Assembly (NCBI RefSeq): GCF_004799445.1 | Contig: NZ_SSNA01000027.1 | Span: 1-64,000, forward strand | Direction: 5' to 3' | Source: Bradyrhizobium sp. | GTDB lineage: Bacteria > Pseudomonadota > Alphaproteobacteria > Rhizobiales > Xanthobacteraceae | DNA: 64,000 nt | Made by a program: the position numbers and the translations under genes | Part shown: one piece after another, positions 27,476-36,281 of the stretch | Position numbering within the stretch: position 1 is the stretch's first letter | How the letters are laid out: every line of letters begins with the position of its first letter | The notes under the pieces: model-generated | Database searches by the model: none | Seen by the model: only the letters and a program-made list of their open reading frames with translations | What the model was told of the DNA's origin: nothing

Positions 27476-27589
27476 GTCATTGCGAAGCGCAAACAGGTCG
27501 CGCGAATGCGCGCCCGATGACAGGCTCCGCGTCGAACCCGGAATCTCAAGATTCCGGGTTCGCTCATTTCATTCGCGCCCCGGAATGAC
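27476..27589. repeat. dispersed palindromic intergenic repeat
   Basis: The block starts GTCATTGCG and ends GGAATGAC, with an inner palindrome AACCCGGAATCTCAAGATTC around 27535-27558. The GTCATTCCGGG / GTCATTGCGAG ends also occur at 35009, 39393 and 12219, showing a family of related intergenic elements. Confidence 0.6.
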
Positions 27590-27703
27590 GGCCGTGTCGG
27601 CAGCTTGCCTAAAAACAAAATAATCTTCTGCTTGTCGCACAATGGCGCGACCGGGCGTCATGCCTATCTCTCCCCTAACCACAACCAGCACGGACATGGG
27701 GCA

Positions 27704-29029
27704 ATGACAAAACGGCAACTCAAGCTCGGCGCCTTCATGCGGCCGGTCAGCATTCACACCGGCGCGTGGCGCTATCCCGGTGCATGGCCGGACGCCAATT
27801 TCAATTTCGACCATATCAAGCAGCTGATCCGAAAGCTCGAGGCCGGCAAATTCGACGCCTTCTTCATGGCCGACCATCTGGCCGTGCTGAACATGCCGAT
27901 CGATGCGCTCAAGCGCAGCCACACCGTGACCTCGTTCGAGCCGTTCACGCTGTTGTCGGCGCTGTCGGCGGTCACCGAACGCATCGGACTGATCGCCACC
28001 GGCTCGACCACTTTTGACGAGCCCTATCATGTCGCCCGCCGCTTTGCTTCGCTTGATCACATCTCGGGCGGCCGCGCCGGGTGGAACATCGTCACCACGT
28101 CAAATCCGGACGCGGCGCTGAATTTCGGCCTCGAAGAGCATATGGAACACGCCGAGCGCTACAAGCGGGCGCGCGAATTCTATGATGTGGTGACGGGCCT
28201 GTGGGACTCCTTCGCCGACGACGCTTTTGCCAGAGACGTCGAGGCGGGCCTCTATTTCAATCCCGCCAGGATGCACGTGCTCAATCACAAGGGGAAGTAC
28301 TTCTCGGTGCGCGGTCCGCTCAACATCGCCCGCCCGGTACAGGGTTGGCCGGTGATCGTCCAGGCCGGGGCGTCCGACGACGGCCGGCAGCTAGCAGCGG
28401 AAACCGCCGAGGCAGTGTTCACCGGCGGCGGCAGCCTCGGCGACGGGCAAAAGCTTTACGCCGATATCAAGGGCCGCATGGACAGGCTTGGCCGCGACCG
28501 CGAAAGCCTGAAGATTCTGCCCGGCGCCTTTGTCGTGGTTGGCGACAGCCTCGAGGAGGCAAAGGCGAAACGCGCCCTGCTCGACAGCAGGGTGCATTAC
28601 GACAGCGCCATCGCGTCGCTCTCGGTGATGCTGGGGACTGATACCTCCGGCTTCGACCCCGATGGCCAGCTGCCGCCGATCCCCGAGACCAACGCCTCCA
28701 AAAGTGGCCGCCAGCGCCTCGTCGACCTCGCCGCGCGCGACAAGCTCACCGTGCGCCAGCTCGCGCAGCGCGTCGGCGGCTATGGCGGGCTGTCGTTTGT
28801 CGGCACACCCCGGATCATCGCCGACCAGATGGAAGAATGGCTGACCAGCTTTGGCTGCGACGGTTTCAATATCATGTTCCCGTTCCTGCCCGCCGGCCTC
28901 GACGATTTCGTCGACAAAGTGGTGCCGGAGCTGCAGGGACGCGGGATTTTCCGGAAGGAATATGAGGGCCGCACGCTGCGGGAGAATCTCGGCCTGCCGC
29001 GGCCGAAAAACCGGTTCTTTGAGGGTTAA
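27704..29029 (+). CDS. LLM-class flavin-dependent monooxygenase (NtaA/SnaA/SoxA-like)
   Basis: This 441-aa bacterial-luciferase-like enzyme belongs to the nitrilotriacetate / pristinamycin / dibenzothiophene monooxygenase group. It starts MTKRQLKLGAFMRPVSIHTGAWRYPG (cited in part) and has FFMADHLAVLN, LDHISGGRAGWNIVTTSNP.AALNFG and WPVIVQAGASDDGRQLAAETAEAVF. It needs a separate FMN reductase, which is not adjacent. The ATG at 27704 begins exactly at the conserved region. The substrate is unknown. Confidence 0.88.
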   Translation: MTKRQLKLGAFMRPVSIHTGAWRYPGAWPDANFNFDHIKQLIRKLEAGKFDAFFMADHLAVLNMPIDALKRSHTVTSFEPFTLLSALSAVTERIGLIATGSTTFDEPYHVARRFASLDHISGGRAGWNIVTTSNPDAALNFGLEEHMEHAERYKRAREFYDVVTGLWDSFADDAFARDVEAGLYFNPARMHVLNHKGKYFSVRGPLNIARPVQGWPVIVQAGASDDGRQLAAETAEAVFTGGGSLGDGQKLYADIKGRMDRLGRDRESLKILPGAFVVVGDSLEEAKAKRALLDSRVHYDSAIASLSVMLGTDTSGFDPDGQLPPIPETNASKSGRQRLVDLAARDKLTVRQLAQRVGGYGGLSFVGTPRIIADQMEEWLTSFGCDGFNIMFPFLPAGLDDFVDKVVPELQGRGIFRKEYEGRTLRENLGLPRPKNRFFEG

Positions 29030-29154
29030 TCGCAGGAATCCGGGATCAATTCGGTCCCGAAATCCTTGACTTTGGGCGGATCGAGGCTAGGTTGCGCGGC
29101 GAATGCGCCCCCTGATGGGCCGGCGTCCGATTCCAGACATCAAGGGTTTTGCAC

Positions 29155-29322
29155 ATGGCCAAAGCGGTCACCATCAAGGTCAAGCTCGTTTCCTCGGCGG
29201 ACACCGGCTTTTATTACGTCGCCAAGAAGAATTCGCGCACCATGACCGACAAGCTGGTCAAGAAGAAGTACGATCCCGTCGCGCGCAAGCACGTCGAATT
29301 CCGCGAGTCCAAGATCAAGTAA
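29155..29322 (+). CDS. rpmG: 50S ribosomal protein L33
   Basis: The 55-aa protein reads [19 protein letters not shown]..., then [23 protein letters not shown] and ends FRESKIK. It is the Cys-free form of L33 without the zinc ribbon, normal for alphaproteobacteria. It is a single gene with a strong terminator 28 bp after the stop. Confidence 0.96.
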   Translation: MAKAVTIKVKLVSSADTGFYYVAKKNSRTMTDKLVKKKYDPVARKHVEFRESKIK

Positions 29323-29350
29323 GCTTCACAGACGCTGCCGGCGATTTGAG

Positions 29351-29374
29351 CGGGGCCTTTTGGGCCCCGTTTTT
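29351..29374 (+). terminator. intrinsic terminator of rpmG
   Basis: The stem CGGGGCC/GGCCCCG with a 5-nt loop is followed directly by TTTTT. It is a textbook Rho-independent terminator. Confidence 0.85.
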
Positions 29375-29481
29375 GATTCGGTCGTGGTTCAATTGCCGTC
29401 GACGGCAACGGCGATTTGCTGCAGATCAATGCGAAAGAGGGGCACCGGACTAATCTGCACAATACTTTGTGGAGATAATCC

Positions 29482-29682
29482 ATGTTCAAAATTTCGCTTC
29501 TGGTATGGATCGTGCTGGGAACCGCGCTGGCGGGCGCCGCGGTGATCGCGGTCCTCGCCTTCCCGGGCCTCGCCGATCAGGCGATGAAGAATATCCCGCG
29601 CGCGGTCCTGATCGGCTTCACCCTCGCGATGCCGCTGTCATATCTGGTTGCCAGAAAAATCGGCACTTCACCCGCTCGATAA
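29482..29682 (+). CDS. small two-span membrane protein, 66 aa
   Basis: The product reads MFKISLLVWIVLGTALAGAAV... with two hydrophobic segments (residues ~4-28 and ~42-58) and a basic end KIGTSPAR. A purine-rich GGAGATAATCC precedes the ATG. Similar proteins are widespread in Bradyrhizobium and sometimes mislabelled as CTP synthetase. The function is unknown. Confidence 0.75.
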   Translation: MFKISLLVWIVLGTALAGAAVIAVLAFPGLADQAMKNIPRAVLIGFTLAMPLSYLVARKIGTSPAR

Positions 29683-29705
29683 TTCTCAGATACCGCAGTG
29701 CTTGT

Positions 29706-30938
29706 CTAACTGGCCCGCACCAAAGGCGGCTCGCTCGGGCGTACCAGCGCGAACGCCACCTGGATGATTCCCGCCGCAAGACCCACTGCGACGCCGATCC
29801 GCCAGGCCAAGGCATACGAGCCGAGCGCGTCATAAATCAGCCCGCCGCCATAGGCCCCGAGGAAACTGCCGAGCTGGTGGCTCATGAAGGCGAGCCCCTG
29901 GATCATCGCCTGCCATTTCAGCCCGAACATCTCGGCAACCGCGCCCGCCACCAGCGGCCCGACGCCGAGCCAGAGGAATCCCATGACCGCGCCGAACAGC
30001 AGCGTGGTCGCCGGTGACGGCGGCAGCATGAAGTACCAGCCGAGCGCCAGCGACCGAAAGATGTAGATGCCGCCCAGCAGCGCCAGCTTGTTCCAGCGGC
30101 CGCCGGCCCAGCCGAAGAACAGACTGCCCAGCACGTTGAAGCCGCCGATCACGCCCAGTGTCTGCGCGCTCAGCATCGGATCCATGCCGCAGAGCGCGAG
30201 ATAGGACGGCAGATGCGTGGTGATGAAGACGAGCTGCATGCCGCAGACGAAATACGCTGCTGTCATCACCACGAACGAGGGGTTGCCGAACGCTACTTTC
30301 ACCGCCACCGCGGCCGAGCTATTGCCGATCTCGTCGGCCGCCGGTCGCGGCAGCGGAATCCGGTCGACCTTGCCGGCGAACCAGGCCGCTGGCAGCAGCG
30401 CCAGCGACAGGATGACAAAGCCGGCAAGGCCGGTTCGCCAGCCGTAATCCTGATTGAGGATCTGCCCCATCGGCGCCGCCATCAGCGCGCCGAGCGATCC
30501 CGCTGCCGAAACCATCCCCAGCACGATGCTGCGCACGGCCGCAGGGACCGCACGCGCGGCCACCGACATCGCGATAGCCGCGGCAGTACATGCCAGCGAC
30601 ATCCCGATCAGCACGCCCGCTCCCAGCATGACGCTGAGAAACCCTTGCGCGCCGGCCATCAGCGACAGGCCGGCAATATACAGAAGCGCACCGGCCAGCA
30701 TGATCGCGCGAAAGCCGTAGCGCACGGTGAACGCGCCGGCGAGCGGCTGCAGGAATCCCCAGGCCAGATTCTGCACGGCGATAGCCAGCGTGAAATCGGA
30801 AACCGATATGCCGACGTCATGGGTCAAAGGCTGCAGAAAGATGCCGAGCGATTGGCGCAAGCCCATGCTCAGGCTGAGCATCAGCGAAGCACCGATCAGG
30901 ATGGGGAGCGTGGGACGGAGCAGCCGCAGCAGGGACAT
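29706..30938 (-). CDS. MFS transporter
   Basis: The 410-aa protein has about 12 hydrophobic helices. It opens with LLRLLRPTLPILIGASLML, then GLRQSLGIFLQPLTHDVG, and has the loop KVDRIPLPRPAADE between halves. It resembles the oxalate/formate or monocarboxylate-like MFS group with a ...GMSLACTAAAIAMS... central part. The substrate cannot be read from sequence. A perfect 7-6-7 palindrome lies 61-80 bp upstream of the ATG and suggests repressor control. Confidence 0.9.
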   Translation of the reverse strand: MSLLRLLRPTLPILIGASLMLSLSMGLRQSLGIFLQPLTHDVGISVSDFTLAIAVQNLAWGFLQPLAGAFTVRYGFRAIMLAGALLYIAGLSLMAGAQGFLSVMLGAGVLIGMSLACTAAAIAMSVAARAVPAAVRSIVLGMVSAAGSLGALMAAPMGQILNQDYGWRTGLAGFVILSLALLPAAWFAGKVDRIPLPRPAADEIGNSSAAVAVKVAFGNPSFVVMTAAYFVCGMQLVFITTHLPSYLALCGMDPMLSAQTLGVIGGFNVLGSLFFGWAGGRWNKLALLGGIYIFRSLALGWYFMLPPSPATTLLFGAVMGFLWLGVGPLVAGAVAEMFGLKWQAMIQGLAFMSHQLGSFLGAYGGGLIYDALGSYALAWRIGVAVGLAAGIIQVAFALVRPSEPPLVRAS

Positions 30939-31247
30939 GTTCTTGTTCTTTCTTGTCGATCGCGGCCCCGCAAAGACCGCGCATGTCGAATCGGCATTAT
31001 TACACCGACCTGTGTAATGAATACGTCCGCAGGCGATATTGTCAAGATTGGCGCGGCGCGATTTCTGACACAGCCGCCGGCTGTCTCAAATGCCATATTT
31101 CCCTCATTTCAAGACACGAGGCTGAGGCCGCTGAAAAGATCGGGGGATCGACATGGCTTCGTCGTCCGTGCATGGGGGACGCACGGCGTGGGCTCGCAGT
31201 TCTGGAAGATGCGGCTTAAGGGACGACGCCTTGGAACGCCGGCAAGG
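30939..31247. other. 309-bp upstream region of the MFS gene
   Basis: No gene is supported here. It contains the operator-like palindrome at 30999-31018 and the 3' flank of pleD. A forward frame starting at the ATG at 31017 (MNTSAGDIVKIGAARF) extends only into antisense of pleD and is not taken as a gene. Confidence 0.5.
30999..31018. promoter_or_regulatory. operator-like palindrome upstream of the MFS transporter
   Basis: ATTACAC CGACCT GTGTAAT is a perfect inverted repeat with 7-bp arms and a 6-bp centre. The form and size suit a TetR- or GntR-type dimer. No regulator gene lies beside it, so the binding protein would be encoded elsewhere. Confidence 0.6.
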
Positions 31248-32621
31248 TCAGGCGGCGTTCGCCACCACGCGGTTACGGCCGTCATGCTTGGCGCGGTAGA
31301 GCGCGGTATCGGCGCGCTTGAGCACGTCAGCAACAGCCTCGCCCTTGCGTTCAAGGGTCGTCAGGCCGATCGAGATCGTGACCTCGATGCGTTTTGTACC
31401 CTTGTTGACCGCAAACGGCTCGCCGGCGATCGAACGCCGCAACCGTTCCGCCACCATGCCCGCGACGTGCAAGTCGGTTTCCGGCATCACAATGACAAAT
31501 TCCTCGCCGCCATAGCGGCAGGCGAGATCGATGCCGCGGATCGACTTGCGAACCCGCACCGCGAATTCGCGCAACACATCGTCGCCGGCGTCGTGGCCGT
31601 AATTATCGTTGATCGATTTGAAGAAATCGATGTCGAGCATCATCAGCGCCAGCGGCTTGCCGCGGCTCGAGGCTTGCTCGGCGAGCGTGCCCAGATGGCT
31701 CTCCATGTAGCGGCGGTTATGCAGGCCGGTCAGCGCATCGGTGATCGCCATCTCGATGGAGTTCTGCACATTGTCGCGCAGATGGTCGGTATAGCGTCGT
31801 TTTCGAATCTGGGTACGCGCGCGGGCGAGCAACTCGTTCTTGTCGACCGGGCGCAGCAGATAGTCATTGACGCCGATCTCGAGGCCGCGGAGCAACCGCG
31901 TGTTGTTGTCGGCGTCGGCGATGGCGAGGATGGGCACGTGCCGGGTCCGCTCCAGCGAGCGCGCCTGGCTGCAGAGCCGCAGGCCGTCGAAATTATCAAG
32001 GCCGAGCGAGACGATCAGCAGATCGTAATCGCCGTCGGCGGCGTGAAACAGCGCTTCCGAAGGATTGGTCTCGACATCGACGGTATGCTCGGTGCTGAGC
32101 ACCGGCGCCAGCCGCTCATAGGACGAGGGCCGGTCGTCGACCAAGAGGATGCGACCGCCCTTCCCGGTGTCGGCCACGGCGCTGCGCTCGGGCGCCTGCA
32201 CGCCGATCTCAAGCGAGGTGATGGCGCGCATGCGCAGCTCATCGGTCATCATCTTCAGCCGTGTCAGCGAACGCACCCGCGCGATCAGCACGACGTCGGA
32301 CACCGGCTTGGTCAGGAAATCGTCGGCGCCGGCTTCGAGCCCGCGGACGCGATCGGCCGGGCTGTCCAGCGCCGTCACCATCACCACCGGAATGAAATGC
32401 GTCGCCGGATTGGACTTCAGGCGCCGGCAAACCTCAAAACCGTCGAGGTCAGGCATCATGACGTCGAGCAGAATGATGTCGCATTCGGCACGCGCGCAGA
32501 CCGCCAGCGCCTCCGCACCGTTGGACGCGGTCAGGACATCGAAATACTCGGCCGAAAGCCGCGCTTCCAACAGCTTGACGTTGGCGGGGACGTCGTCGAC
32601 GACCAGAATGCGCGCGGACAT
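31248..32621 (-). CDS. pleD: response regulator / diguanylate cyclase
   Basis: PleD makes cyclic di-GMP and times the motile-to-sessile switch. From the ATG at 32621 (457 aa) the order is REC1 (residues 4-118, phospho-acceptor Asp53, Lys105), REC2 (~155-275, where the acceptor position is Ser205, so a degenerate adaptor as in Caulobacter), and GGDEF (~290-450). GGEEF is at 371-375, with the allosteric I-site RGID at 362-365 giving product inhibition. It is 10 bp downstream of divK, forming the conserved divK-pleD operon. Confidence 0.96.
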   Translation of the reverse strand: MSARILVVDDVPANVKLLEARLSAEYFDVLTASNGAEALAVCARAECDIILLDVMMPDLDGFEVCRRLKSNPATHFIPVVMVTALDSPADRVRGLEAGADDFLTKPVSDVVLIARVRSLTRLKMMTDELRMRAITSLEIGVQAPERSAVADTGKGGRILLVDDRPSSYERLAPVLSTEHTVDVETNPSEALFHAADGDYDLLIVSLGLDNFDGLRLCSQARSLERTRHVPILAIADADNNTRLLRGLEIGVNDYLLRPVDKNELLARARTQIRKRRYTDHLRDNVQNSIEMAITDALTGLHNRRYMESHLGTLAEQASSRGKPLALMMLDIDFFKSINDNYGHDAGDDVLREFAVRVRKSIRGIDLACRYGGEEFVIVMPETDLHVAGMVAERLRRSIAGEPFAVNKGTKRIEVTISIGLTTLERKGEAVADVLKRADTALYRAKHDGRNRVVANAA

Positions 32622-32631
32622 CTTACTCTCC

Positions 32632-32997
32632 CTATCCGATGAACCGTCGGACGGTTTCAATAAACTTGCCGACCGAGATCGGCTTGGACAGATACGCCTC
32701 GCAGCCGCCTTCGCGGATGCGCTCCTCGTCGCCCTTCATCGCGAATGCGGTGACCGCGACGACCGGAATCGAACGCAACTCCGGGTCATCCTTGATCCAC
32801 CGCGTCACTTCGAGACCGGAGACCTGGGGAAGCTGGATATCCATCAGGACGAGATCGGGGCGAAGCTTGCGCACAAGATCGAGCGCCTCGAAACCGTTGC
32901 TGGTGCCGGAAGTCTGATAGCCATGCGCCTCGAGCAGATCGCGAAAGAGCTTCATATTGAGCTCGTTGTCCTCCACGATCAGGACGGTTTTTGCCAT
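32632..32997 (-). CDS. divK: single-domain response regulator DivK
   Basis: DivK is the receiver that couples the kinases DivJ and PleC to CckA/CtrA control of the cell cycle. The 121-aa protein has Glu9/Asp10 in [13 protein letters not shown], phospho-acceptor Asp53 in [18 protein letters not shown] and Lys105 in AYLSKPISV. There is no output domain. The ATG at 32997 is preceded by GGAGGGGCGGG. It is followed at once by pleD. Confidence 0.95.
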   Translation of the reverse strand: MAKTVLIVEDNELNMKLFRDLLEAHGYQTSGTSNGFEALDLVRKLRPDLVLMDIQLPQVSGLEVTRWIKDDPELRSIPVVAVTAFAMKGDEERIREGGCEAYLSKPISVGKFIETVRRFIG

Positions 32998-33224
32998 CCC
33001 GCCCCTCCAATCCCCGCGATACAGGCCCGGCAGGCGGTGCACGGACGCCGCCGCCAAGGGTGCCAAAAAGTGAAATCAAACTAGCGCCAGATTCGCTCTA
33101 ACCCGTTAAGCCCGAGTGCGATCTTTATGCGAAGTGGTTTCCACTTGCTTGAACACGTTGCGCAGACTCGGGCATGATCGTTCCAAAATAGAGACCATAA
33201 GTTACGGAAAGGCAAACACACCAG

Positions 33225-33524
33225 TTGAGAAAACCCACTCAGAACCCCCGGGAAGTAGCTGAAATCGTTGCAATTCAGGCGCTTTCCTTTGTCGCCGGCG
33301 ACGCCGAGCGCCTGGGCCTGTTCCTGGCCGAAAGCGGGATCGGCCCGGAGACCCTGCGAACCGCCGCCGCCGATCCGCAGTTTCTCGCAAGCGTGCTCGA
33401 TTTCGTGATGCGCGATGACGCGACCGTGAAAGCGTTCGCCGCCGCCTCGCAGCTTCACCCCACCAACATTGCCGCGGCTCGCCAGGCGCTGAACGATCCC
33501 CAATGGGAGCGCGACGTACCGTGA
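33225..33524 (+). CDS. DUF3572 protein
   Basis: The 99-aa helical protein has the DUF3572 pattern: EIVAIQALSFVAGDAERLGLFL, SGIGPETLRTAAADPQFLASVLDF and HPTNIAAARQAL. This family is restricted to alphaproteobacteria and often neighbours divK. The start is TTG at 33225 with GGAAAGG about 10 bp before it. The role is unknown. Confidence 0.88.
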   Translation: MRKPTQNPREVAEIVAIQALSFVAGDAERLGLFLAESGIGPETLRTAAADPQFLASVLDFVMRDDATVKAFAAASQLHPTNIAAARQALNDPQWERDVP

Positions 33525-33525
33525 C

Positions 33526-33602
33526 GCCGGTGCGGCGAGTTTGAAGTTCTCGTCAGACTCGCGGTAACCTCATTGCAGGAACTTCCAACTCGCCGCACCG
33601 GC
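33526..33602. repeat. long inverted repeat between DUF3572 and dinB
   Basis: A 23-nt arm at 33526-33548 (starts GCCGGTGCGGCGAGTT) and its reverse complement at 33580-33602 (22 of 23 positions paired) enclose a 31-nt loop. It begins 2 bp after the DUF3572 stop, so it may act as a 3'-end stem. A second inverted pair, GATTTCGAGGTTCGCA (33631-33646) with TGCGAACTTCGAAATC (33668-33683), follows right before dinB. Confidence 0.75.
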
Positions 33603-33707
33603 AAGAATATTGTTCGCTGGCGCTGGCGTTGATTTCGAGGTTCGCAAAAGGTGGCGGGTCGAATGGGTGCGAACTTCGAAATCGGAGCACCGTCCGCGCC
33701 AGCATCG

Positions 33708-34979
33708 ATGCAGGGGCCGATCTGCTTCTGCCGGGACTGCCTCGGTGACCAGGACAACGCCGCCGGGCGATGCGGCGAATGCGGCTCGCCTCGCCTCGTT
33801 CGTCACCCCGCGTTGCCGTCGCTCACCCTCGCCCACATCGATTGCGACGCGTTCTACGCGACCGTGGAAAAGCGCGACAACCCGGAGCTCGCCGACAAGC
33901 CCGTCATCATCGGCGGCGGCAAGCGTGGCGTGGTCTCCGCGGCGTGCTACATCTCCCGCACCTTCGGCGTCCGCTCGGCCATGCCGATGTTCAAAGCCTT
34001 GGCGCTGTGCCCCGCTGCGATCGTGATTTCGCCCGACATGGCCAAATATGTCAGGGTCGGCCGCGAGGTGCGCCGCGCGATGCAGGCGCTGACGCCGCTG
34101 GTCGAACCGCTTTCGATCGACGAGGCGTTCCTGGATCTCGGCGGCACCCAGCGCGTTCATGGCATGATCCCGGCCAAGGTACTGGCGCGTTTCGCCCGCG
34201 AGGTCGAACGCGATATCGGCATCACGGTTTCCGTCGGTCTGTCCTGCAACAAGTTTCTCGCCAAGATCGCGTCCGACATGGACAAGCCACGCGGCTTTGC
34301 CGCGCTCGACCAGGATGAGGCGCGTGCGATGCTGGCGGACAAGCCGGTCGGTTTCATCTTCGGCGTCGGGCCTGCGACCCAGGAACGGCTGATCCAGCGC
34401 GGCTTTCGCACCATCGCCGATCTGCAGCGTGCCGACGAGAGCGAACTGATGAAGCAGTTCGCCGCGGAGGGCCGCAGGTTGTGGCGGCTGGCGCGCGGCA
34501 TCGACGATCGTCGCGTGGTGCCCGATCGCGGCGCCAAAACCATTTCCAACGAGACCACCTTCGAGAACGACATCCGCGATTTTGCGACCCTCGAAAAGAC
34601 GCTGTGGCGGCTCTCGGAGAAGGTGTCGTCGCGGCTCAAGAGCAGCGAATTGGCGGGATCGACCATCACGCTGAAGCTGAAGTCCGCCGATTTCCGGCAG
34701 CGCACCCGCTCGCAATCGATCCATGCTCCCACCCAGCTGGCGGCGAAGATTTTCGCGATATCCAGGGAAATGCTGGCGAAGGAGATCGACGGCACCGCGT
34801 TCCGCCTGATGGGCGCCGGTGTCAGCGCGCTTCGCCCGGGTTCGCAGGCCCACGACACCGACATGCTGGATCGCCGCTCGGCGGACGCCGAACGCGCGAT
34901 CGACGGTCTGCGCAAGAAATTCGGCGAGGCCGCCGTGATCAGGGGCATCGCCTATGAAGGGCCGGAGAAGCCGGACTGA
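33708..34979 (+). CDS. dinB: DNA polymerase IV (Y family)
   Basis: This error-prone translesion polymerase has Asp/Glu residues in LAHIDCDAFYATVEKRDNP and PLSIDEAFLDL (palm metals), SVGLSCNKFLAKIASD, and the little-finger domain (residues ~270-380). It carries an N-terminal extension of ~45 residues with two CxxC pairs (CFCRDC, RCGEC), a zinc-ribbon-like module absent from E. coli DinB. The ATG at 33708 was chosen just before the first Cys. No clear GTTC-N7-GTTC LexA site was seen upstream. Confidence 0.95.
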   Translation: MQGPICFCRDCLGDQDNAAGRCGECGSPRLVRHPALPSLTLAHIDCDAFYATVEKRDNPELADKPVIIGGGKRGVVSAACYISRTFGVRSAMPMFKALALCPAAIVISPDMAKYVRVGREVRRAMQALTPLVEPLSIDEAFLDLGGTQRVHGMIPAKVLARFAREVERDIGITVSVGLSCNKFLAKIASDMDKPRGFAALDQDEARAMLADKPVGFIFGVGPATQERLIQRGFRTIADLQRADESELMKQFAAEGRRLWRLARGIDDRRVVPDRGAKTISNETTFENDIRDFATLEKTLWRLSEKVSSRLKSSELAGSTITLKLKSADFRQRTRSQSIHAPTQLAAKIFAISREMLAKEIDGTAFRLMGAGVSALRPGSQAHDTDMLDRRSADAERAIDGLRKKFGEAAVIRGIAYEGPEKPD

Positions 34980-35008
34980 CATGGTCGGCAGCGGGCCGAC
35001 GGCTCCCC

Positions 35009-35062
35009 GTCATTGCGAGCCAACGGGTCGCGCGAATGCCTCGCGTTGCTCCTCGCAATGAC
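35009..35062. repeat. dispersed palindromic intergenic repeat
   Basis: The block is bounded by GTCATTGCGAG and CTCGCAATGAC, which are exact inverses. It contains GGGTCGCGCGAATGCCTCGCG. It belongs to the same family as the elements at 27476 and 39393. Confidence 0.65.
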
Positions 35063-35080
35063 GGCGCGGGGCTGGCGCCG

Positions 35081-35959
35081 TCACTTACACGGCTTGGAAT
35101 CCTTGACGTCCAACTTTCCCAGGGCGCCGGAAATCACAAAGTCATTGTAGTCGAGCACCAGCGCCCGCGAGACACCGTTCTCGAACAGCTCGAACGACAT
35201 CGCATAGACCGGCGTCTGCTCGCCGTCATTGGCCTTCGCGTCGCGATCGTAATAGCTGACCGTGACCGGCCACCGCGTCATCGATTTCATGACGCCACTT
35301 TCGGTGGAAGGGTCCGGTACTGCGATGGTCCGGTCTCCCGGTATCGGCTGCCCGATCACGGAAAGGGTGTTGTAGACCTTTTCGCCGTTGTCCGAGCCGT
35401 CGTAGACCGACAGCTCGAGCACCGATTTTCCGTCCTTCGCCGCGGCGATGATGCGCTGGATCTGTTCGGTCGGAAACACCGTCGAGCCGTCGAGCGTGAA
35501 CGTCTTGGTTTGGGGCTGCTTCAATTTGACCGTGATGTGATCGCCGGTCCGCTCCGCCACTCCATCGACCGGGCTTGAGTCGGTGTCGTTCATGCGCGAA
35601 TCGATCTTGAATCGATAACTTTTGCCTTGGCCGTCTTCCCACGACGTCGAGCGCAGATCGCTCAGCGTCACCTTGCCCTCGCCGCTGTCCATCTCGGACA
35701 CCTGCCTGAATTCGGAAGTGTAGCCTTCGCAGGCGTTGCCGGAGAAATCATAGAGAATGCGTCCCCGCGCGCTGTTGATCGAATTGGAACCACGCGACTT
35801 CAGCAGGTTGAGCTCGTAGAGCGCCTGATGCGGGAGAAACGCGCCGCTTGCCGCGGCGTCGGCCTTACCGGCGGCAACCCCGGTTGCCATCGCGACCACG
35901 GCAACCGTCCGCGCCAGTGATCCGACATCACGGGGCAAAATCCGGAATGAGCGAGCCAT
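35081..35959 (-). CDS. eipB: periplasmic cell-envelope integrity protein EipB (DUF1849)
   Basis: The 292-aa protein has a signal peptide (ending GKADAA near residue 36) and the DUF1849 pattern HQALYELNLLKSRGSNSINSARGRILYDFSGNACEGYTSEFRQ (cited in parts: HQALYELNL, ARGRILYDFSGNACEGY). The Cys in NACEGY and a Cys in the terminal KPCK form the disulfide known for Brucella EipB, a beta-spiral protein needed for envelope integrity. It is monocistronic and flanked by repeats. Confidence 0.9.
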   Translation of the reverse strand: MARSFRILPRDVGSLARTVAVVAMATGVAAGKADAAASGAFLPHQALYELNLLKSRGSNSINSARGRILYDFSGNACEGYTSEFRQVSEMDSGEGKVTLSDLRSTSWEDGQGKSYRFKIDSRMNDTDSSPVDGVAERTGDHITVKLKQPQTKTFTLDGSTVFPTEQIQRIIAAAKDGKSVLELSVYDGSDNGEKVYNTLSVIGQPIPGDRTIAVPDPSTESGVMKSMTRWPVTVSYYDRDAKANDGEQTPVYAMSFELFENGVSRALVLDYNDFVISGALGKLDVKDSKPCK

Positions 35960-36281
35960 GTTTTTTCCTCAGGCCAGATCATGATCCGGTTGGATTGAAC
36001 CGGATCACGATCTCATCTCTTTGTTTGAGCACGATCTTTTCGGAAAACCGGTTCCCACCTTTTCGGATCATGCTCTGGGTTTCGTCACATTATTCACCGC
36101 GCCATTGCGCCGCAACTGCGGCCACATCACGGAAAAGTATGATTTGCAGCCGGATTGCCATGTTTTCAGCTTTTTCGCCACCGATCTGCCCTCGCTTGCA
36201 AGTGACGGCACGATGCGCGAAATAAAGCGGCCCCCGATCAGGTGTACGTCGGGTGCTGGTCAAACCAAACGGGGACGAGAC
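35960..36281. other. 322-bp gap holding a dispersed repeat and the RidA promoter
   Basis: The left third is the repeat element at 35977-36076. The remainder (36077-36281) has no supported gene and should hold the promoter of the RidA-phosphodiesterase cluster and, near 35960, of eipB. Confidence 0.5.
35977..36076. repeat. Bradyrhizobium-type dispersed repeat (GAGCATGATC family)
   Basis: The element contains TTTGAGCACGATCTTTTCGG, AAAACCGGTTCCCACC and TTTTCGGATCATGCTCT, with AGATCATGATCCGGTT at the other end. The inverted GATCATG/CATGATC-type ends and AAAACCGGTT centre are those of a repeat found hundreds of times in Bradyrhizobium genomes, as I recall it. Confidence 0.7.

Noticed and set aside
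31017..31247. Forward gene starting MNTSAGDIVKIG next to the operator palindrome, as a possible regulator
   Set aside because: It shows no helix-turn-helix or TetR pattern and continues as antisense of pleD.
30213..32642. Very long plus-strand open frame antisense to the MFS transporter and pleD
   Set aside because: It is Arg/His/Gln-rich with no motif and lies opposite two clear genes. Long antisense frames are expected at this GC content.
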